NCBI RefSeq assembly: GCF_002742635.1
Contig: NZ_PEGF01000001.1
Coordinates: 496,001-560,000 of the forward strand
Source: Caulobacter sp. X
GTDB taxonomy: Bacteria > Pseudomonadota > Alphaproteobacteria > Caulobacterales > Caulobacteraceae
Length of the DNA: 64,000 nucleotides
Reading direction: 5' to 3'
In this document: positions 48,947 to 60,722 of the stretch, piece after piece
How the letters are laid out: each line of letters starts with the position of its first letter
Numbering within the stretch: position 1 is the first letter of the stretch
Made by a program: the position numbers and the translations under genes
The notes under the pieces: model-generated
The model's input: the letters and a program-made list of their open reading frames with translations, nothing else
Databases searched by the model: none
What the model was told of the DNA's origin: nothing

Positions 48947-50398
48947 TCAGCGTTTCGCGTAAAGCTCGGCCAGAACGGCGGGCGCCAGTCCAGGGAGATC
49001 CTCCGCGATTAGGCCCGGCCCGTGGCGCGCGCCGCATGCGGCGTGGATCCAGGCGCCGGCGCAGGCGGCCTCGAAGCTCTCCATGCCCTGGGTGATCAGG
49101 CCGCCGATGAAACCGGCCAGCACGTCGCCCGAGCCCGCGGTCGCCAGCCAAGGCGCTCCGTTCAGCAGGACGGACGCCCGGCCGTCCGGCGCCGCCACCA
49201 CCGTATCCGGCCCCTTCAGGAGCACCACCGCGCCAGCCCGTCGAGACGCTTCGCGCGCCGCCGTGATCCGCTCCGGCGACTTGGCCAACAGCCCCGGGAA
49301 CACCCGCTCGAACTCTCCCGGATGCGGCGTCAGAACATCGTCGCGATCCAGGCAGGCGAACAGATCTTCCGGATCATAACGGAAGCTGGTCAGCGCGTCG
49401 GCGTCCACGACCATCGCCGCGCCGGTGCGGGCCAAGGCCTGCAGATTGCGCGCCGTCGCCTCGCCGACACCGGCGGCCGGTCCGATGATCACCGTGTCCG
49501 CCTCCTCGGCCGCCATGGCGAGCTCGGCGTCGGACTCGAACGGCGCCAGCATGATCGCCTCCAGGTGCGCCGCATTCACAGCCAGCGCGCCTGGCGGCGA
49601 CAGCACCGTTACAGCGCCCGCGCCGATCCGCAGTCCGCCGCGCGCCGAAAGTCGGGCCGCGCCTGTGCTCCAGGCTTCGCCGCTGACGACCTTCAGCCGT
49701 CCCCGGCTATGCTTGTGGGCGTCGAAGGCCGGCCAGGGAAAGCGCGGGAGCCAGAGTTCAGGGTCGTTCTCGAACAGATCAATAGAGTCGACCGTCTCCA
49801 GCCCGATATCCGCCAGCACGATCTCGCCGCAGGCCGCCCGCCCCTCGGCCAGGACGTGAGCGGGCTTTCGACGATGGAAGGTCACCGTGGTCTCGGCGCG
49901 GAAGGCGACGCCGCCCAGCGCTCGCCCCGTGTCACCATGGACGCCAGAGGGCGTATCGACCGCCACGACGTGGATCCTGACCTCTTGCGCGGCCCGCGCG
50001 AGCTCGGCGACCTGCCCCTCAAGCGGCCGCGAGAGCCCCGCGCCAAACAGCGCGTCTATGTAAAGATGTCCGGGCTCGAGCCGCACCGACAGCGGTCGAA
50101 CCTCGCCCTTCCAGCGCGAAGCGGCCCATCGCGCGGCCTCGGTCGCCGGAGGATAGGCCGCTTCCACCACGACGGGCCATCCTCGACGCTTCAGGTGACG
50201 GGCCGCGACATAGCCATCGCCGCCGTTGTCGCCCGGTCCGCACCACACAACGATCGGGCGCCGCGCATACCGATCTCGGATCGCGGTAGCGACCGCTTCG
50301 CCCGCGCGCTCCATCAGCACCTGGGTCGGCGTACCATTCGAGACGGCGGCGCGGTCGGCCGCGGCCATCTGGGCGACGGTCAGAATCTCTCGCGCCAC
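48947..50398 (-). CDS. nnrD: Bifunctional NAD(P)H-hydrate repair enzyme
   Basis: Repairs hydrated NADH/NADPH: the N-terminal YjeF_N domain epimerises R/S hydrates, and the C-terminal ribokinase-like domain dehydrates the S form using ADP (ATP in eukaryotes). It has 483 residues. VWCGPGDNGGDGYVAARHLK is the epimerase loop, VDTPSGVHGDTG its metal site; the second domain has DVLTPHPGEFERVFPG, VLLKGPDTVVAAPDG and the catalytic TAGSGDVLAGFIGGL. The ATG at 50398 follows the phosphatase gene by 10 bp. Confidence 0.94.
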   Translation of the reverse strand: MAREILTVAQMAAADRAAVSNGTPTQVLMERAGEAVATAIRDRYARRPIVVWCGPGDNGGDGYVAARHLKRRGWPVVVEAAYPPATEAARWAASRWKGEVRPLSVRLEPGHLYIDALFGAGLSRPLEGQVAELARAAQEVRIHVVAVDTPSGVHGDTGRALGGVAFRAETTVTFHRRKPAHVLAEGRAACGEIVLADIGLETVDSIDLFENDPELWLPRFPWPAFDAHKHSRGRLKVVSGEAWSTGAARLSARGGLRIGAGAVTVLSPPGALAVNAAHLEAIMLAPFESDAELAMAAEEADTVIIGPAAGVGEATARNLQALARTGAAMVVDADALTSFRYDPEDLFACLDRDDVLTPHPGEFERVFPGLLAKSPERITAAREASRRAGAVVLLKGPDTVVAAPDGRASVLLNGAPWLATAGSGDVLAGFIGGLITQGMESFEAACAGAWIHAACGARHGPGLIAEDLPGLAPAVLAELYAKR

Positions 50399-50408
50399 GG
50401 CGACTCCT

Positions 50409-50978
50409 TCAAAGCACTTGGCTCTGAGCTTCGCGCCCTTTCTCCGCCAGGATCAAGCGGCCCTCCTTCACGCGGAAAACCGACCGGGAGCAGTGATCCG
50501 GGCGAAAGGCCACGACGCGCGGGTCTTCCATCGCGGTCGCGACCGCAGCGTTCAAGGCGACGAAATGGCTGAACACCGCCTTTCCTTGGTGATCCGTTAG
50601 CGCTCTCGCCACGCTTTGCGCCCAGGCCGCGTAGTCTAGATCGCCGACGACCTCGGTCCAAAGCCCCCCGAAGGCCTGTCGAAGCCATTCGGGTCGTTCG
50701 GCGGCGGACAGGGCTGCGGGGGTCGGGATTTCGCCCACCCGCGGATCGATCTCGACCTCCACGCCCAGGGCCTCGGCCAAGGGCGCTGCGGTTTCGCGGC
50801 ACCGCCGCAGAGGCGATGACACCACGCGGTCCGGCCTTTCCCCTATCGGCAGCGCCATGATCTCGCGGGCGACCGCCCTCGCCTGCTCCAGGCCTACCGC
50901 GTCCAGACCCGGATCGTCATCGGATCCGCCCCAGGTCGACGCGGGCTTGCCATGACGGATGACGTGAATGAGGCCCAT
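50409..50978 (-). CDS. Histidine phosphatase family protein
   Basis: Phosphoglycerate-mutase-like phosphatase; substrate unknown. It has 189 residues. The catalytic RHG triplet is in IHVIRHGKPAST at the N-terminus, [14 protein letters not shown] contains the second Arg, the later AVFSHFVALNAAV supplies the second catalytic His. It lies 4 bp after the thiolase-like gene and upstream of nnrD, probably in one operon. Confidence 0.88.
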   Translation of the reverse strand: MGLIHVIRHGKPASTWGGSDDDPGLDAVGLEQARAVAREIMALPIGERPDRVVSSPLRRCRETAAPLAEALGVEVEIDPRVGEIPTPAALSAAERPEWLRQAFGGLWTEVVGDLDYAAWAQSVARALTDHQGKAVFSHFVALNAAVATAMEDPRVVAFRPDHCSRSVFRVKEGRLILAEKGREAQSQVL

Positions 50979-50982
50979 GCGC

Positions 50983-52521
50983 TCAGTCCGGCGTGAAGAG
51001 GTTGCGAACGCCGTCCGGATGCGGCCCGACCTGTCCCGTTCGGCCGACGCCTTCCCGCATCTCCAGGTCCTTCAACACGGCTGGGTCGTCCGGCGTCTGG
51101 GCGACAAAGCGGCGATCCTGGGCGTCTCGGCCGATCACGATGCCCATGCGAACGCCTTCGCGGCCATGCACGACCGTGTAGGTCTCGATCCGCGCCCGCC
51201 CCTCCGGCTTCTCCACGATCTCGGGATGGGGCAAGGCGTCGATCTGGGCCTGGATCACGGACGGCGCCTGCCGCTCCCAGCGACCTTCGACGGGTTTGGT
51301 CGAATAGATCCCGACGGACTGCTTGGTCAGGAACCAGCCATTGGCGGTCGACAGGCCATAGGCGCCCGGCCGCTCTCGCAGCCGGGTCACCATCTCGGCG
51401 ATCGCGTGAAGGGCGTAGTTGTTTCCAGGACCGCCGAAATACGGCAGGCCGCCGGTCACGGTGAGCCCTCTCGGATCGTCCAGCGCCAGGCCCAGTTCCT
51501 CGGCCCCGATCCGCACGGCCGACGGGAAACAGGAATAGAGATCGATCAACGACAGCTCCGCCGCCGTGATCCCGGCCATTTCGAAGGCCCGCTCTCCGGT
51601 CAGGCGCATGGCGGGGCTGGAATGGTAATTCTGCCGCTCCAGCGGATACCAGAGATCCGATGCGTCGGCGCAGCCGTGCAGGAAGACCCACTTATCCTGA
51701 GGGACGCCCAGCTCCCTGGCCTTGCGGACGCTGGCGATCAGGACAGCGGCGGACTGGTCCACCTCCATGATGGCGTTGAGGTACTTCGGATAAGGGAACC
51801 CGACCATGCGGTTGCGGTCCGTGACCGTGACCAGTTCCTCGGCCGAGCGCTCCACCGGGAACCAAGCATAGGGATTTGCGGCGGCCACCTTGGTGAAGGG
51901 CGCGAAAAAGGCGCCCAACGCCTTCTGGTGGTCTTCGATCGAGCGGCCGTCCCGGGCCCGCAGCGCGTTCTCGAACAGCGGGTAGGTGTTGACCGGATAG
52001 CCCAGCCCGTGAGCCGCCTCCTGTGGCGTCACGCCCGGGCGAGGGTCGCCGATCCGCTGGGGCTTGCTGTCGATGTCGTCGGCCCAGCCGTCAAAACCAA
52101 GGCCGGCCTTCATCCGCTTCATCAGCGAGCCCAGAAACTCCGCGCCGCTGACGAGCGCCAGTTGCGACTCCCCGCGGGCGATCCGTTCGCAGACGATGTT
52201 GACCGCTTGCTGAGGGCTGTTCCCCCCTGTCTCGGTATAAACGCTCCAGGCTGGCGAGGCGGAAACGGCGCGGGCGAGCGAGCCCGGCGGGTCGCTCAAC
52301 CTGGGCAACGGTAGCTTAGACAACCCTCCAGGAGCGTCGATGCTGAACGCCACGACCGCCAATGCGTCCAGATCGGCAAGAACAGACCCCTTCAGCCCGG
52401 CATCGAGCGCGGCGCGTTCCGCCGCAACTTTCAGCAGTTCGAGAGGCGGCGGCGAATTTCCCGCATCTCCGCGATACGTGAATTGGCCCGCGCCGATCAA
52501 AACCGGCGTGTCGTCGCGCAT
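50983..52521 (-). CDS. Thiolase-like acetyl-CoA acetyltransferase family protein
   Basis: Member of the thiolase superfamily, often annotated acetyl-CoA acetyltransferase; reaction uncertain. It has 512 residues from ATG 52521 (a second ATG lies four codons upstream). The N-terminal half has TPVLIGAGQFTYRG and TETGGNSPQQAVNIVCERIA; the position of the usual nucleophilic Cys reads GGNSPQ, with no Cys. The C-terminal half has VTGGLPYFGGPGNNYALHAI, which keeps the conserved His. About 100 extra C-terminal residues (after TANGWFLTKQSVGIYS) form an OB-like tail. It is the first gene of a small minus-strand operon with the phosphatase and nnrD. Confidence 0.85.
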   Translation of the reverse strand: MRDDTPVLIGAGQFTYRGDAGNSPPPLELLKVAAERAALDAGLKGSVLADLDALAVVAFSIDAPGGLSKLPLPRLSDPPGSLARAVSASPAWSVYTETGGNSPQQAVNIVCERIARGESQLALVSGAEFLGSLMKRMKAGLGFDGWADDIDSKPQRIGDPRPGVTPQEAAHGLGYPVNTYPLFENALRARDGRSIEDHQKALGAFFAPFTKVAAANPYAWFPVERSAEELVTVTDRNRMVGFPYPKYLNAIMEVDQSAAVLIASVRKARELGVPQDKWVFLHGCADASDLWYPLERQNYHSSPAMRLTGERAFEMAGITAAELSLIDLYSCFPSAVRIGAEELGLALDDPRGLTVTGGLPYFGGPGNNYALHAIAEMVTRLRERPGAYGLSTANGWFLTKQSVGIYSTKPVEGRWERQAPSVIQAQIDALPHPEIVEKPEGRARIETYTVVHGREGVRMGIVIGRDAQDRRFVAQTPDDPAVLKDLEMREGVGRTGQVGPHPDGVRNLFTPD

Positions 52522-52635
52522 TTCCGCCCCCATTCAAACGATCGTTGGAGGCGATCCTAGGCGCGAAACCGCTCGTCGCAAGCTCATTTGGACGGCATTC
52601 CGCGAATGCACCAAAAAGCGGCGCCTTCAGCGTAA

Positions 52636-53109
<474 letters not shown>

Positions 53110-53154
53110 GCCAGACCGTCAACACTTACGAGAGTTCTACAAAGGGGATACGGA

Positions 53155-54564
53155 ATGACCACCGCCAAGGATATCCTGAACCTGATCAAGGAAAAGGACG
53201 TCAAGTACGTCGACGTCCGCTTCACCGACGTGCGCGGCAAGATGCAACACGTCACGTTCGACATCGACCTGGTCGACGATGACTTCCTGAACGACGGCAC
53301 CATGTTCGACGGCTCGTCGATCGCCGGCTGGAAGGCCATCAACGAGTCGGACATGAAGCTGCGTCCGGACCTGTCGAGCGCGATCATCGACCCCTTCTAT
53401 CAGCAGACCACGCTGGCGCTGTTCTGCGACGTCGTGAACCCCGACACCGGCACCCCCTACAACCGTGACCCGCGCTCGATCGCCAAGGCCGCGCTGAACT
53501 ACCTGAAGTCGGCCGGCGTGGGCGACACCGTCTATTTCGGCCCGGAAGCCGAGTTCTTCATCTTCGACGACGTGCGCTGGTCGACCGCCCCGCACAACAC
53601 CGGCTACTCGTATGACTCGACCGAACTGCCGGTGAACTCGGGCAAGGAATATCCGGAAGGCAACATGGGTCATCGCCCGGGCCCGAAGGGCGGCTACTTC
53701 CCGGTCAACCCGGTCGACAGCTGCCAGGACCTGCGCGGCGAAATGCTGGCCGTCATGGGCGAGCTGGGCATGAAGCCGGAAAAGCACCACCACGAGGTGG
53801 CCCCGGCCCAGCACGAACTCGGCCTGAAGTTCGACACCATGGTCACCATGGCCGACCGGATGCAGCTCTATAAGTACGTCATCCACAACGTCGCCGCGGC
53901 TTACGGCAAGACGGCCACCTTCATGGCCAAGCCGATGTTCGCCGACAACGGCTCGGGCATGCACGTGCACCAGTCGATCTGGCAGGACGGCAAGCCGCTG
54001 TTCGCCGGCGACAAGTATGCTGGCCTGTCGCAGGAATGCCTGTGGTACATCGGCGGCATCATCAAGCACGCCAAGGCCATCAACGCGTTCTCGAACTCGA
54101 CGACGAACTCGTACAAGCGCCTGGTGCCGGGCTACGAAGCCCCGGTGAAGCTGGCCTACAGCTCGCGCAACCGCTCGGCCTCGATCCGCATCCCGCACGT
54201 TGACTCGCCGAAGGCCAAGCGCCTGGAAGCCCGCTTCCCCGACCCGATGGGCAACCCCTATCTGACCTTCGTCGCCCTGCTGATGGCCGGCCTGGACGGC
54301 ATCATCAACAAGATCGATCCGGGCGCTCCGGCCGACAAGAACCTCTACGACCTGCCGCCCCGCGAGCAGAAGAAGATCCCGGAAGTCTGCGGCTCGCTGC
54401 GCGAAGCCCTGGAGAACCTGGACAAGGACCGCGCCTTCCTGAAGGCCGGCGGCGTCATGGATGATGATTTCATCGACAGCTACATCGAGCTGAAGATGGA
54501 AGAGGTGATGCGTCTGCAACTGCACCCGCACCCCGTCGAATTCGACATGTACTACAAGTGCTAA
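53155..54564 (+). CDS. glnA: Glutamine synthetase type I
   Basis: Makes glutamine from glutamate, ammonia and ATP; dodecameric. It has 469 residues, the GSI-beta length. [17 protein letters not shown], the metal site [11 protein letters not shown] and [17 protein letters not shown] are present, and Tyr398 in [12 protein letters not shown] is the adenylylation site controlled by GlnE. Downstream sits a strong terminator, so glnB-glnA is a closed unit. Confidence 0.98.
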   Translation: MTTAKDILNLIKEKDVKYVDVRFTDVRGKMQHVTFDIDLVDDDFLNDGTMFDGSSIAGWKAINESDMKLRPDLSSAIIDPFYQQTTLALFCDVVNPDTGTPYNRDPRSIAKAALNYLKSAGVGDTVYFGPEAEFFIFDDVRWSTAPHNTGYSYDSTELPVNSGKEYPEGNMGHRPGPKGGYFPVNPVDSCQDLRGEMLAVMGELGMKPEKHHHEVAPAQHELGLKFDTMVTMADRMQLYKYVIHNVAAAYGKTATFMAKPMFADNGSGMHVHQSIWQDGKPLFAGDKYAGLSQECLWYIGGIIKHAKAINAFSNSTTNSYKRLVPGYEAPVKLAYSSRNRSASIRIPHVDSPKAKRLEARFPDPMGNPYLTFVALLMAGLDGIINKIDPGAPADKNLYDLPPREQKKIPEVCGSLREALENLDKDRAFLKAGGVMDDDFIDSYIELKMEEVMRLQLHPHPVEFDMYYKC

Positions 54565-54590
54565 TCGCCTAGGCGTTTAGACCGCTGACG

Positions 54591-54621
54591 AGGGCCGGAG
54601 AGAGATCTCCGGCCCTTTTTC
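54591..54621 (+). terminator. Rho-independent terminator after glnA
   Basis: A perfect 11-bp stem AGGGCCGGAGA (54591-54601) with TCTCCGGCCCT (54606-54616), loop GAGA, followed by TTTTTCG, 27 bp beyond the glnA stop. Confidence 0.93.
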
Positions 54622-54649
54622 GTTTCGCGCCGCAAGAAGACGCGGCCAA

Positions 54650-54674
54650 AAAATGAGAATGATTTATTACTTAC
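54650..54674. promoter_or_regulatory. AT-rich Fur-like sequence upstream of the TonB receptor
   Basis: AATGAGAATGATTTATTAC lies about 200 bp before the receptor start. Its left half GAGAATGAT is close to the Fur-box half site GATAATGAT, the right half is poor. The rest of the 245-bp leader shows no clear hairpin or ORF. Confidence 0.25.
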
Positions 54675-54866
54675 AGGCAGCGCCTGAACAAAAATGTCGC
54701 AACTTCGCAACAGAACCGACGTAATCGGCCTGTTTCGATCTAAATCGCGTGGCGAGAGATATCCGCGGGGCCAAAACTTGGCCTATCGCAGCGCCATCGG
54801 AATCGCCGCCAACGCTCCAGTCAGAACGAGCGACCCGGCGCCCAAGATTCACAACAGGATCTCTCC

Positions 54867-57047
54867 ATGCCCAAGCTCAACAGCTCCCTTCGTCACGCCC
54901 TGACGGTGTCGTGCGGCCTGACCGCCCTCGCCTCGGCGATGGCCATCGCGCCCGCGGCGTTCGCCCAAGACACCAAGGTCGGCGAGATCATCATCACCGC
55001 CCAGAAGCGCAGTGAAAACCTGCAGGACGTCCCGGTCTCGGTGGCCGCCCTCGGCGGCGAAAAGCTGCAATCGACCTTCGCCGCCGGCGAAGACATCCTG
55101 GCGCTCTCGGCCAAGGCTCCGGGCCTCTACGCCGAGTCCTCCAACGGCCGCGCCGCGCCGCGCTTCTACATCCGCGGCCTGGGCAACGCCGACTTCGACC
55201 TGGCCGCCTCGCAACCCGTCTCCATCATTCAGGATGAAGTCGTCCTCGAGAACGTCGTGCTGAAGAGCTCGCCGATCTACGACCTCGACCACGTCGAAGT
55301 CCTGCGCGGCCCGCAAGGCACGCTGTTCGGCCGCAACACGACCGCCGGCATCGTCAAGTTCGACACCATCAAGCCGACCGAAGAGATGAAGGGCCGCGCG
55401 ACGGCCACCTACGGCAGCTACAACACCATCACCTTCGACGGCGGCGTCGGCGGCGCCCTGGTCGAGGGCAAGGTCGCGGCTCGCGCCTCCGTCCTGATCC
55501 AGCACCGCGATAACTGGATCGACAACACCTACACCAAGAAAAACGACGCTCTGGGCGGCTTCGACGAGAAGGCCGGCCGCCTGCAGGTGCTGTTCACGCC
55601 CAACGACAAGCTGTCGGCCCTGTTCAACGTCCACGCCCGCGACCTGGACGGCACCGCCGCCGTGTTCCGCGCCAACGTGCTGACCAAGGGCTCGAACAAG
55701 CTCAACAGCAACTATGACCGTGAAAAGGTCGCCTACGACAACACCGCCAACAACCCGCAGAAGTACAAGGGCTACGGCGCGTCGGCGAACATTCAGTACG
55801 ACTTCGACGGCGCCAAGCTGACCTCGATCACCGCCTACGAGAACACCCACGGCTCCAGCCTGGGCGACATCGACGGCGGCAACCCGACCGGTCCGGGCGT
55901 GATCCCGTTCCAATCGAACACCCGTGACGGCATCAAGAACCTGTTCCAATGGACCCAGGAAGTTCGCCTGGCCAGCGATACCGACGGCCCGCTGTCCTGG
56001 CAGGTCGGCGGCTTCTACTTCGACACCAAGTACGACATCCGCACCGACCCATTCTACATGCCGGCGACCACCTTGCGCCAAAAGAACAAGGCCTGGGCGG
56101 TGTTCGGCCAAGCCTCCTACGCGGTCAACGACCAGCTGACCCTGACCGGCGGCCTGCGCTACACCGACGACGACAAGGACATGAACGTCGTGTCGAGCCC
56201 GACGGCGGCGCCGTCCGTTTCGGTTTCGGACTCGCAAGTCAGCTGGGATCTGTCAGCGTTCTACAAGCTGCAGGAGACGGTCAGCGTCTACGCCAAGGTC
56301 GCCTCGGGCTTCCGTGGTCCGTCGATCCAGGGACGCGACATCGCCTTTGGCTCGCCGGCCTCGACCGCCAAGTCCGAAACGATCATGTCCTATGAAGTGG
56401 GCTTGAAGAGCGAGCTGTTCGACCGTCGCATCCGCCTGAACGGCGCGGTCTTCACCTACACGATCGACGACCCGCAATTCAGCGCCGTCGGCGGCGGTTC
56501 GAACTCCAACCGCCTGATCAACGCCAAGAAGGGCGAAGCTTACGGCCTGGAACTGGACAGCGAGTTCGTGGTCACCCCGAACTTCGTCGTCACGGCTGGC
56601 TACAGCTACGCCCACACGAAGATCAAGGACAGCACGCTGGCCGTGGCCCCCTGCGCCGCCTGCACCGTGACCGACCCGCTGAACGCCGCCGGCCAGGCCC
56701 TCGTGAACGGCAACCCGTTCCCGAACGCGCCGAAGTACACCTTCGACTTCACGGCTCGCTACAGCTACCCGATCGCCTCAGGCGAGCTGTTCGCCTACAC
56801 CGACTGGAAGGTTCAGGGCTACACCAACATCTTCCTGTACCAGTCGAAGGAGTTCTACACGAAGGGCGACTTCGAGGGCGGCCTGAAGCTGGGCTACGCC
56901 AACAAGCAAGACGGTTGGGAAGTGGCGGCCTTCGCCCGCAACATCACCAACGAGAGCAACATCAAGGGCGCGATCGACTTCAACAACCTGACCGCGTTCG
57001 TCAACGAGCCGCGCGTGATCGGCGTTTCGATCGACACCCACTTCTAA
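54867..57047 (+). CDS. TonB-dependent outer-membrane receptor
   Basis: Active transporter of the outer membrane energised by TonB; ligand unknown. It has 726 residues. The signal peptide ends near APAAFA-QDT (residue 33). A TonB-box-like EIIITAQKR follows at residues 40-48, then the plug domain (LQDVPVSVAALGGEKLQ, FYIRGLGNADFDLAASQPVS, LRGPQGTLFGRNTTAGIV) and a C-terminal beta barrel closing in the aromatic residue of VSIDTHF. The plug resembles receptors for complex organic ligands as much as siderophore receptors. A terminator follows. Confidence 0.94.
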   Translation: MPKLNSSLRHALTVSCGLTALASAMAIAPAAFAQDTKVGEIIITAQKRSENLQDVPVSVAALGGEKLQSTFAAGEDILALSAKAPGLYAESSNGRAAPRFYIRGLGNADFDLAASQPVSIIQDEVVLENVVLKSSPIYDLDHVEVLRGPQGTLFGRNTTAGIVKFDTIKPTEEMKGRATATYGSYNTITFDGGVGGALVEGKVAARASVLIQHRDNWIDNTYTKKNDALGGFDEKAGRLQVLFTPNDKLSALFNVHARDLDGTAAVFRANVLTKGSNKLNSNYDREKVAYDNTANNPQKYKGYGASANIQYDFDGAKLTSITAYENTHGSSLGDIDGGNPTGPGVIPFQSNTRDGIKNLFQWTQEVRLASDTDGPLSWQVGGFYFDTKYDIRTDPFYMPATTLRQKNKAWAVFGQASYAVNDQLTLTGGLRYTDDDKDMNVVSSPTAAPSVSVSDSQVSWDLSAFYKLQETVSVYAKVASGFRGPSIQGRDIAFGSPASTAKSETIMSYEVGLKSELFDRRIRLNGAVFTYTIDDPQFSAVGGGSNSNRLINAKKGEAYGLELDSEFVVTPNFVVTAGYSYAHTKIKDSTLAVAPCAACTVTDPLNAAGQALVNGNPFPNAPKYTFDFTARYSYPIASGELFAYTDWKVQGYTNIFLYQSKEFYTKGDFEGGLKLGYANKQDGWEVAAFARNITNESNIKGAIDFNNLTAFVNEPRVIGVSIDTHF

Positions 57048-57070
57048 GGTCGAAAGACCCCGGAAACACG

Positions 57071-57099
57071 AAGGCCGCGGAGCGATCCGCGGCCTTTTT
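57071..57099 (+). terminator. Rho-independent terminator after the TonB receptor
   Basis: A perfect 11-bp stem AAGGCCGCGGA (57071-57081) with TCCGCGGCCTT (57086-57096), loop GCGA, followed by TTTTTC. It could also serve the convergent ABM-domain gene. Confidence 0.92.
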
Positions 57100-57106
57100 C
57101 TTGCCT

Positions 57107-57484
57107 TCAGCCCTTCAGCCCCTGCCCCGCCACCGGCTCGGTCTCGAAATGCTGCGGAAAGCCCGCGATGATCGGTCGGGCCCTGGCGATCGCCGCCTGC
57201 ACGGCGGGCAGCTTCAGCGACGCGGCGTGAGCGTCCTTGTCGGTCCAGACCTCGGTGATCCAGAGCGCGTCGGCGTTCGCCGGATCCTTGGCGATCACAT
57301 AGCTCAGGCAACCCGGCATTCCGGCGGTGCTTTCGCCAAGGATCGCCAGGAGCTCGTCTCGCTTACCGGGCGCGGCGAGCATCTGACCAATCAATCCGTA
57401 CATGGGTTTCCTCTCCTGAGATTGCGCCGCTCCAGAAAGGGCCATGGCCGCCAAGCCGCCCGCCAGCGCCCCTCGCCTGTTCAT
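57107..57484 (-). CDS. Antibiotic biosynthesis monooxygenase (ABM)-domain protein, exported
   Basis: Small ABM/quinol-monooxygenase-like protein; substrate unknown. It has 125 residues from ATG 57484 (a second ATG lies four codons upstream). MNRRGALAGGLAAMALSGAA has an N-terminal RR pair and hydrophobic stretch like a Tat or Sec signal ending near SQA-type AAQSQE. The domain has YGLIGQMLAAPGKRDELLAI, GCLSYVIAKDPANADALWIT and VWTDKDAHAASLKLPAVQAA. Exported ABM proteins are less common than cytosolic ones. It is convergent with the receptor gene. Confidence 0.8.
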   Translation of the reverse strand: MNRRGALAGGLAAMALSGAAQSQERKPMYGLIGQMLAAPGKRDELLAILGESTAGMPGCLSYVIAKDPANADALWITEVWTDKDAHAASLKLPAVQAAIARARPIIAGFPQHFETEPVAGQGLKG

Positions 57485-57696
57485 TGCGATCCCCATCAGT
57501 CTCTTCCATTCGCCAGGTCGGTATGAACCGTGGCGCGCCGGATCATGTCAGCAGCCAGCATAGCGGGCGACAGGCGCGGCTCCCTACGGCAAGCGCAAGT
57601 TTTTCGCGGGCGAACGGCTTCATCGAACATTGTCCGACTTGATAAGCCGCGACTTTTCGTTTGTCCTTTCGCCCTCTTGGAGAGTCGGGGTTTTTC

Positions 57697-59168
<1,472 letters not shown>

Positions 59169-59169
<1 letters not shown>

Positions 59170-60521
59170 TGATCCGGTCTCTGCTTCTCGCCAGCGCCGC
59201 CTGCGCCCTGGCCCTCCCCGCGGCGGCCCAGACGGTCGCCATCGTCAACGCTCGCATCGAGCCGGTCTCCAGCGCCGCGATCCCGAACGGGACCTTGGTG
59301 ATCAAGGACGGCAAGATCGCCGCGCTCGGCGCCAAGGTCACGGTTCCCGCCGGCGCCAAGGTGATCGACGCCAAGGGCGGCGTGGTCACCCCGGGCTTCA
59401 TCGCCCCGTCCTCGAACCTCGGCGCCGCCGAGGTCAACGGCGTGCGCGAGACCCGCGACGACGGCACCGGCAGCGCCCTCTCGGCCGCCTTCGACATCAG
59501 CTACGGGATCAACCCGGCCTCGACCTTCATCGGCCTGGCCCGCGACGGCGGGATCACCAGCTCGGCGGTGACGCCGGTGCTGACCGGGACCGGCGGCGGC
59601 GCTCACGAGCACGCCGATGACGGCGTGGTCGAGGAGATGACCGCCGGCAAGACCGGCGACGGCGATCCGCCGCTGTTCGGCGGCCAGGCGGCCTTCATCC
59701 GCCTGAAGGCCGGCGCGCCCGACATCGTCGAGGCCTCCAAGCTGGCCGTCACCGTCTCGCTCGGCGAGAGCGGGGCCCGGGCGGCCGGCGGCTCGCGCGG
59801 CGCGGACCTTGTCCTGATCCGCTCGGCCCTCGAGGACGCCCGCGCCTTCGCCGCTCGCCGCGCCGCGTTCGAGCAAGGCGCCACCCGCGACTTCGGGCTC
59901 TCGCGCCTGGACCTCCAGGCCCTGATCCCCGTCGTGCAAGGCAAGACGCCGCTGTTGATCCGCGTCTCCCGCGCCGCCGACATCCGCCAGGCGCTGAAGC
60001 TGGCGGCCGAGGAGAAGATCAAGGTCATCCTCGAAGGCGTCGAGGAAGGCTGGATCGTCGCCCCCGAGATCGCCAAGGCCGGCGTGCCCGTCATCGTCGA
60101 TCCGCAGGACGACCTGCCCGGCAGCTTCGAGACCCTGGGCTCGCGCCTCGACAACGCCGCCCGGCTGCACGCCGCCGGCGTGCCGGTGGCGATCAACGGC
60201 TCGCGAGACTTCAACAACCTGCGCCAGGAGCGCCTCAACGCCGGCCTCGCGGTCGCCAACGGCCTGCCCTACTCGGCCGCCCTGGCCGCCGTGACCCTGG
60301 TCCCGGCCAAGATGTGGGGCCAGGACGGCAAGATCGGCTCGCTGGAGGTCGGCAAGCTGGCCGATGTCGTGGTCTGGAACGGCGACCCGCTGGAGACCAC
60401 CAGCTGGCCGACCACGGTCCTGGTCGGCGGCGTCGAGCAGCCCAAGGACAGCCGCCACGAGCAGCTTAAGGCCCGCTACGTCGCCGGCGACCAGAGCGGC
60501 TATCCGCCGGCTTACCGGTAG
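59169..60521 (+). CDS. Amidohydrolase-family protein lacking the metal-binding residues
   Basis: Homologue of the upstream amidohydrolase but probably not catalytic by itself. It has 450 residues with a cleavable signal peptide (MIRSLLLASAACALALPAAA). The segment equivalent to GVIDAHSHLG reads PGFIAPSSNLG (residues 76-85) with no HxH; the later His positions read LLIRVSRAADIRQ and VILEGVEEGWIVAPE, and the Asp region reads VAINGSRDFNNLRQ. The fold landmarks (NGTLVIKDGKIAALG, VGKLADVVVWNGDPLETT) remain. The overlap TGATG with the upstream gene suggests the two form a heteromer. Confidence 0.9.
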
Positions 60522-60530
60522 GCGGGATAG

Positions 60531-60644
60531 CGCCCCCTCCGGCCCTCCGGGCCACCTCCCCCGTTCCACGGGGGAGGATGCTCTCTTCCTCCCTCGCGAA
60601 GCGGGGGAGGTGGCGCGAGGCGAAGCCTCGTGACGGAGGGGGCG
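60531..60644. repeat. Palindromic intergenic element, copy 1
   Basis: Outer arms CGCCCCCTCC and GGAGGGGGCG enclose hairpins: GGCCCTCCGGGCC, CCTCCCCCGTTCCACGGGGG and GCGAGGCGAAGCCTCG. The core pattern GGGGGAGGTGGC-(variable hairpin)-CGGAGGGGGC recurs at 62.8 and 63.5 kb. It fills the gap between the amidohydrolase and parE. Confidence 0.85.
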
Positions 60645-60722
60645 TCCCCAACTTTCTCTTTTCAGGGGAAGCCGGGCCCGCCATACGAGGCCCCCGCGTT
60701 CGAATCGCCTAGACTTCCGCTG

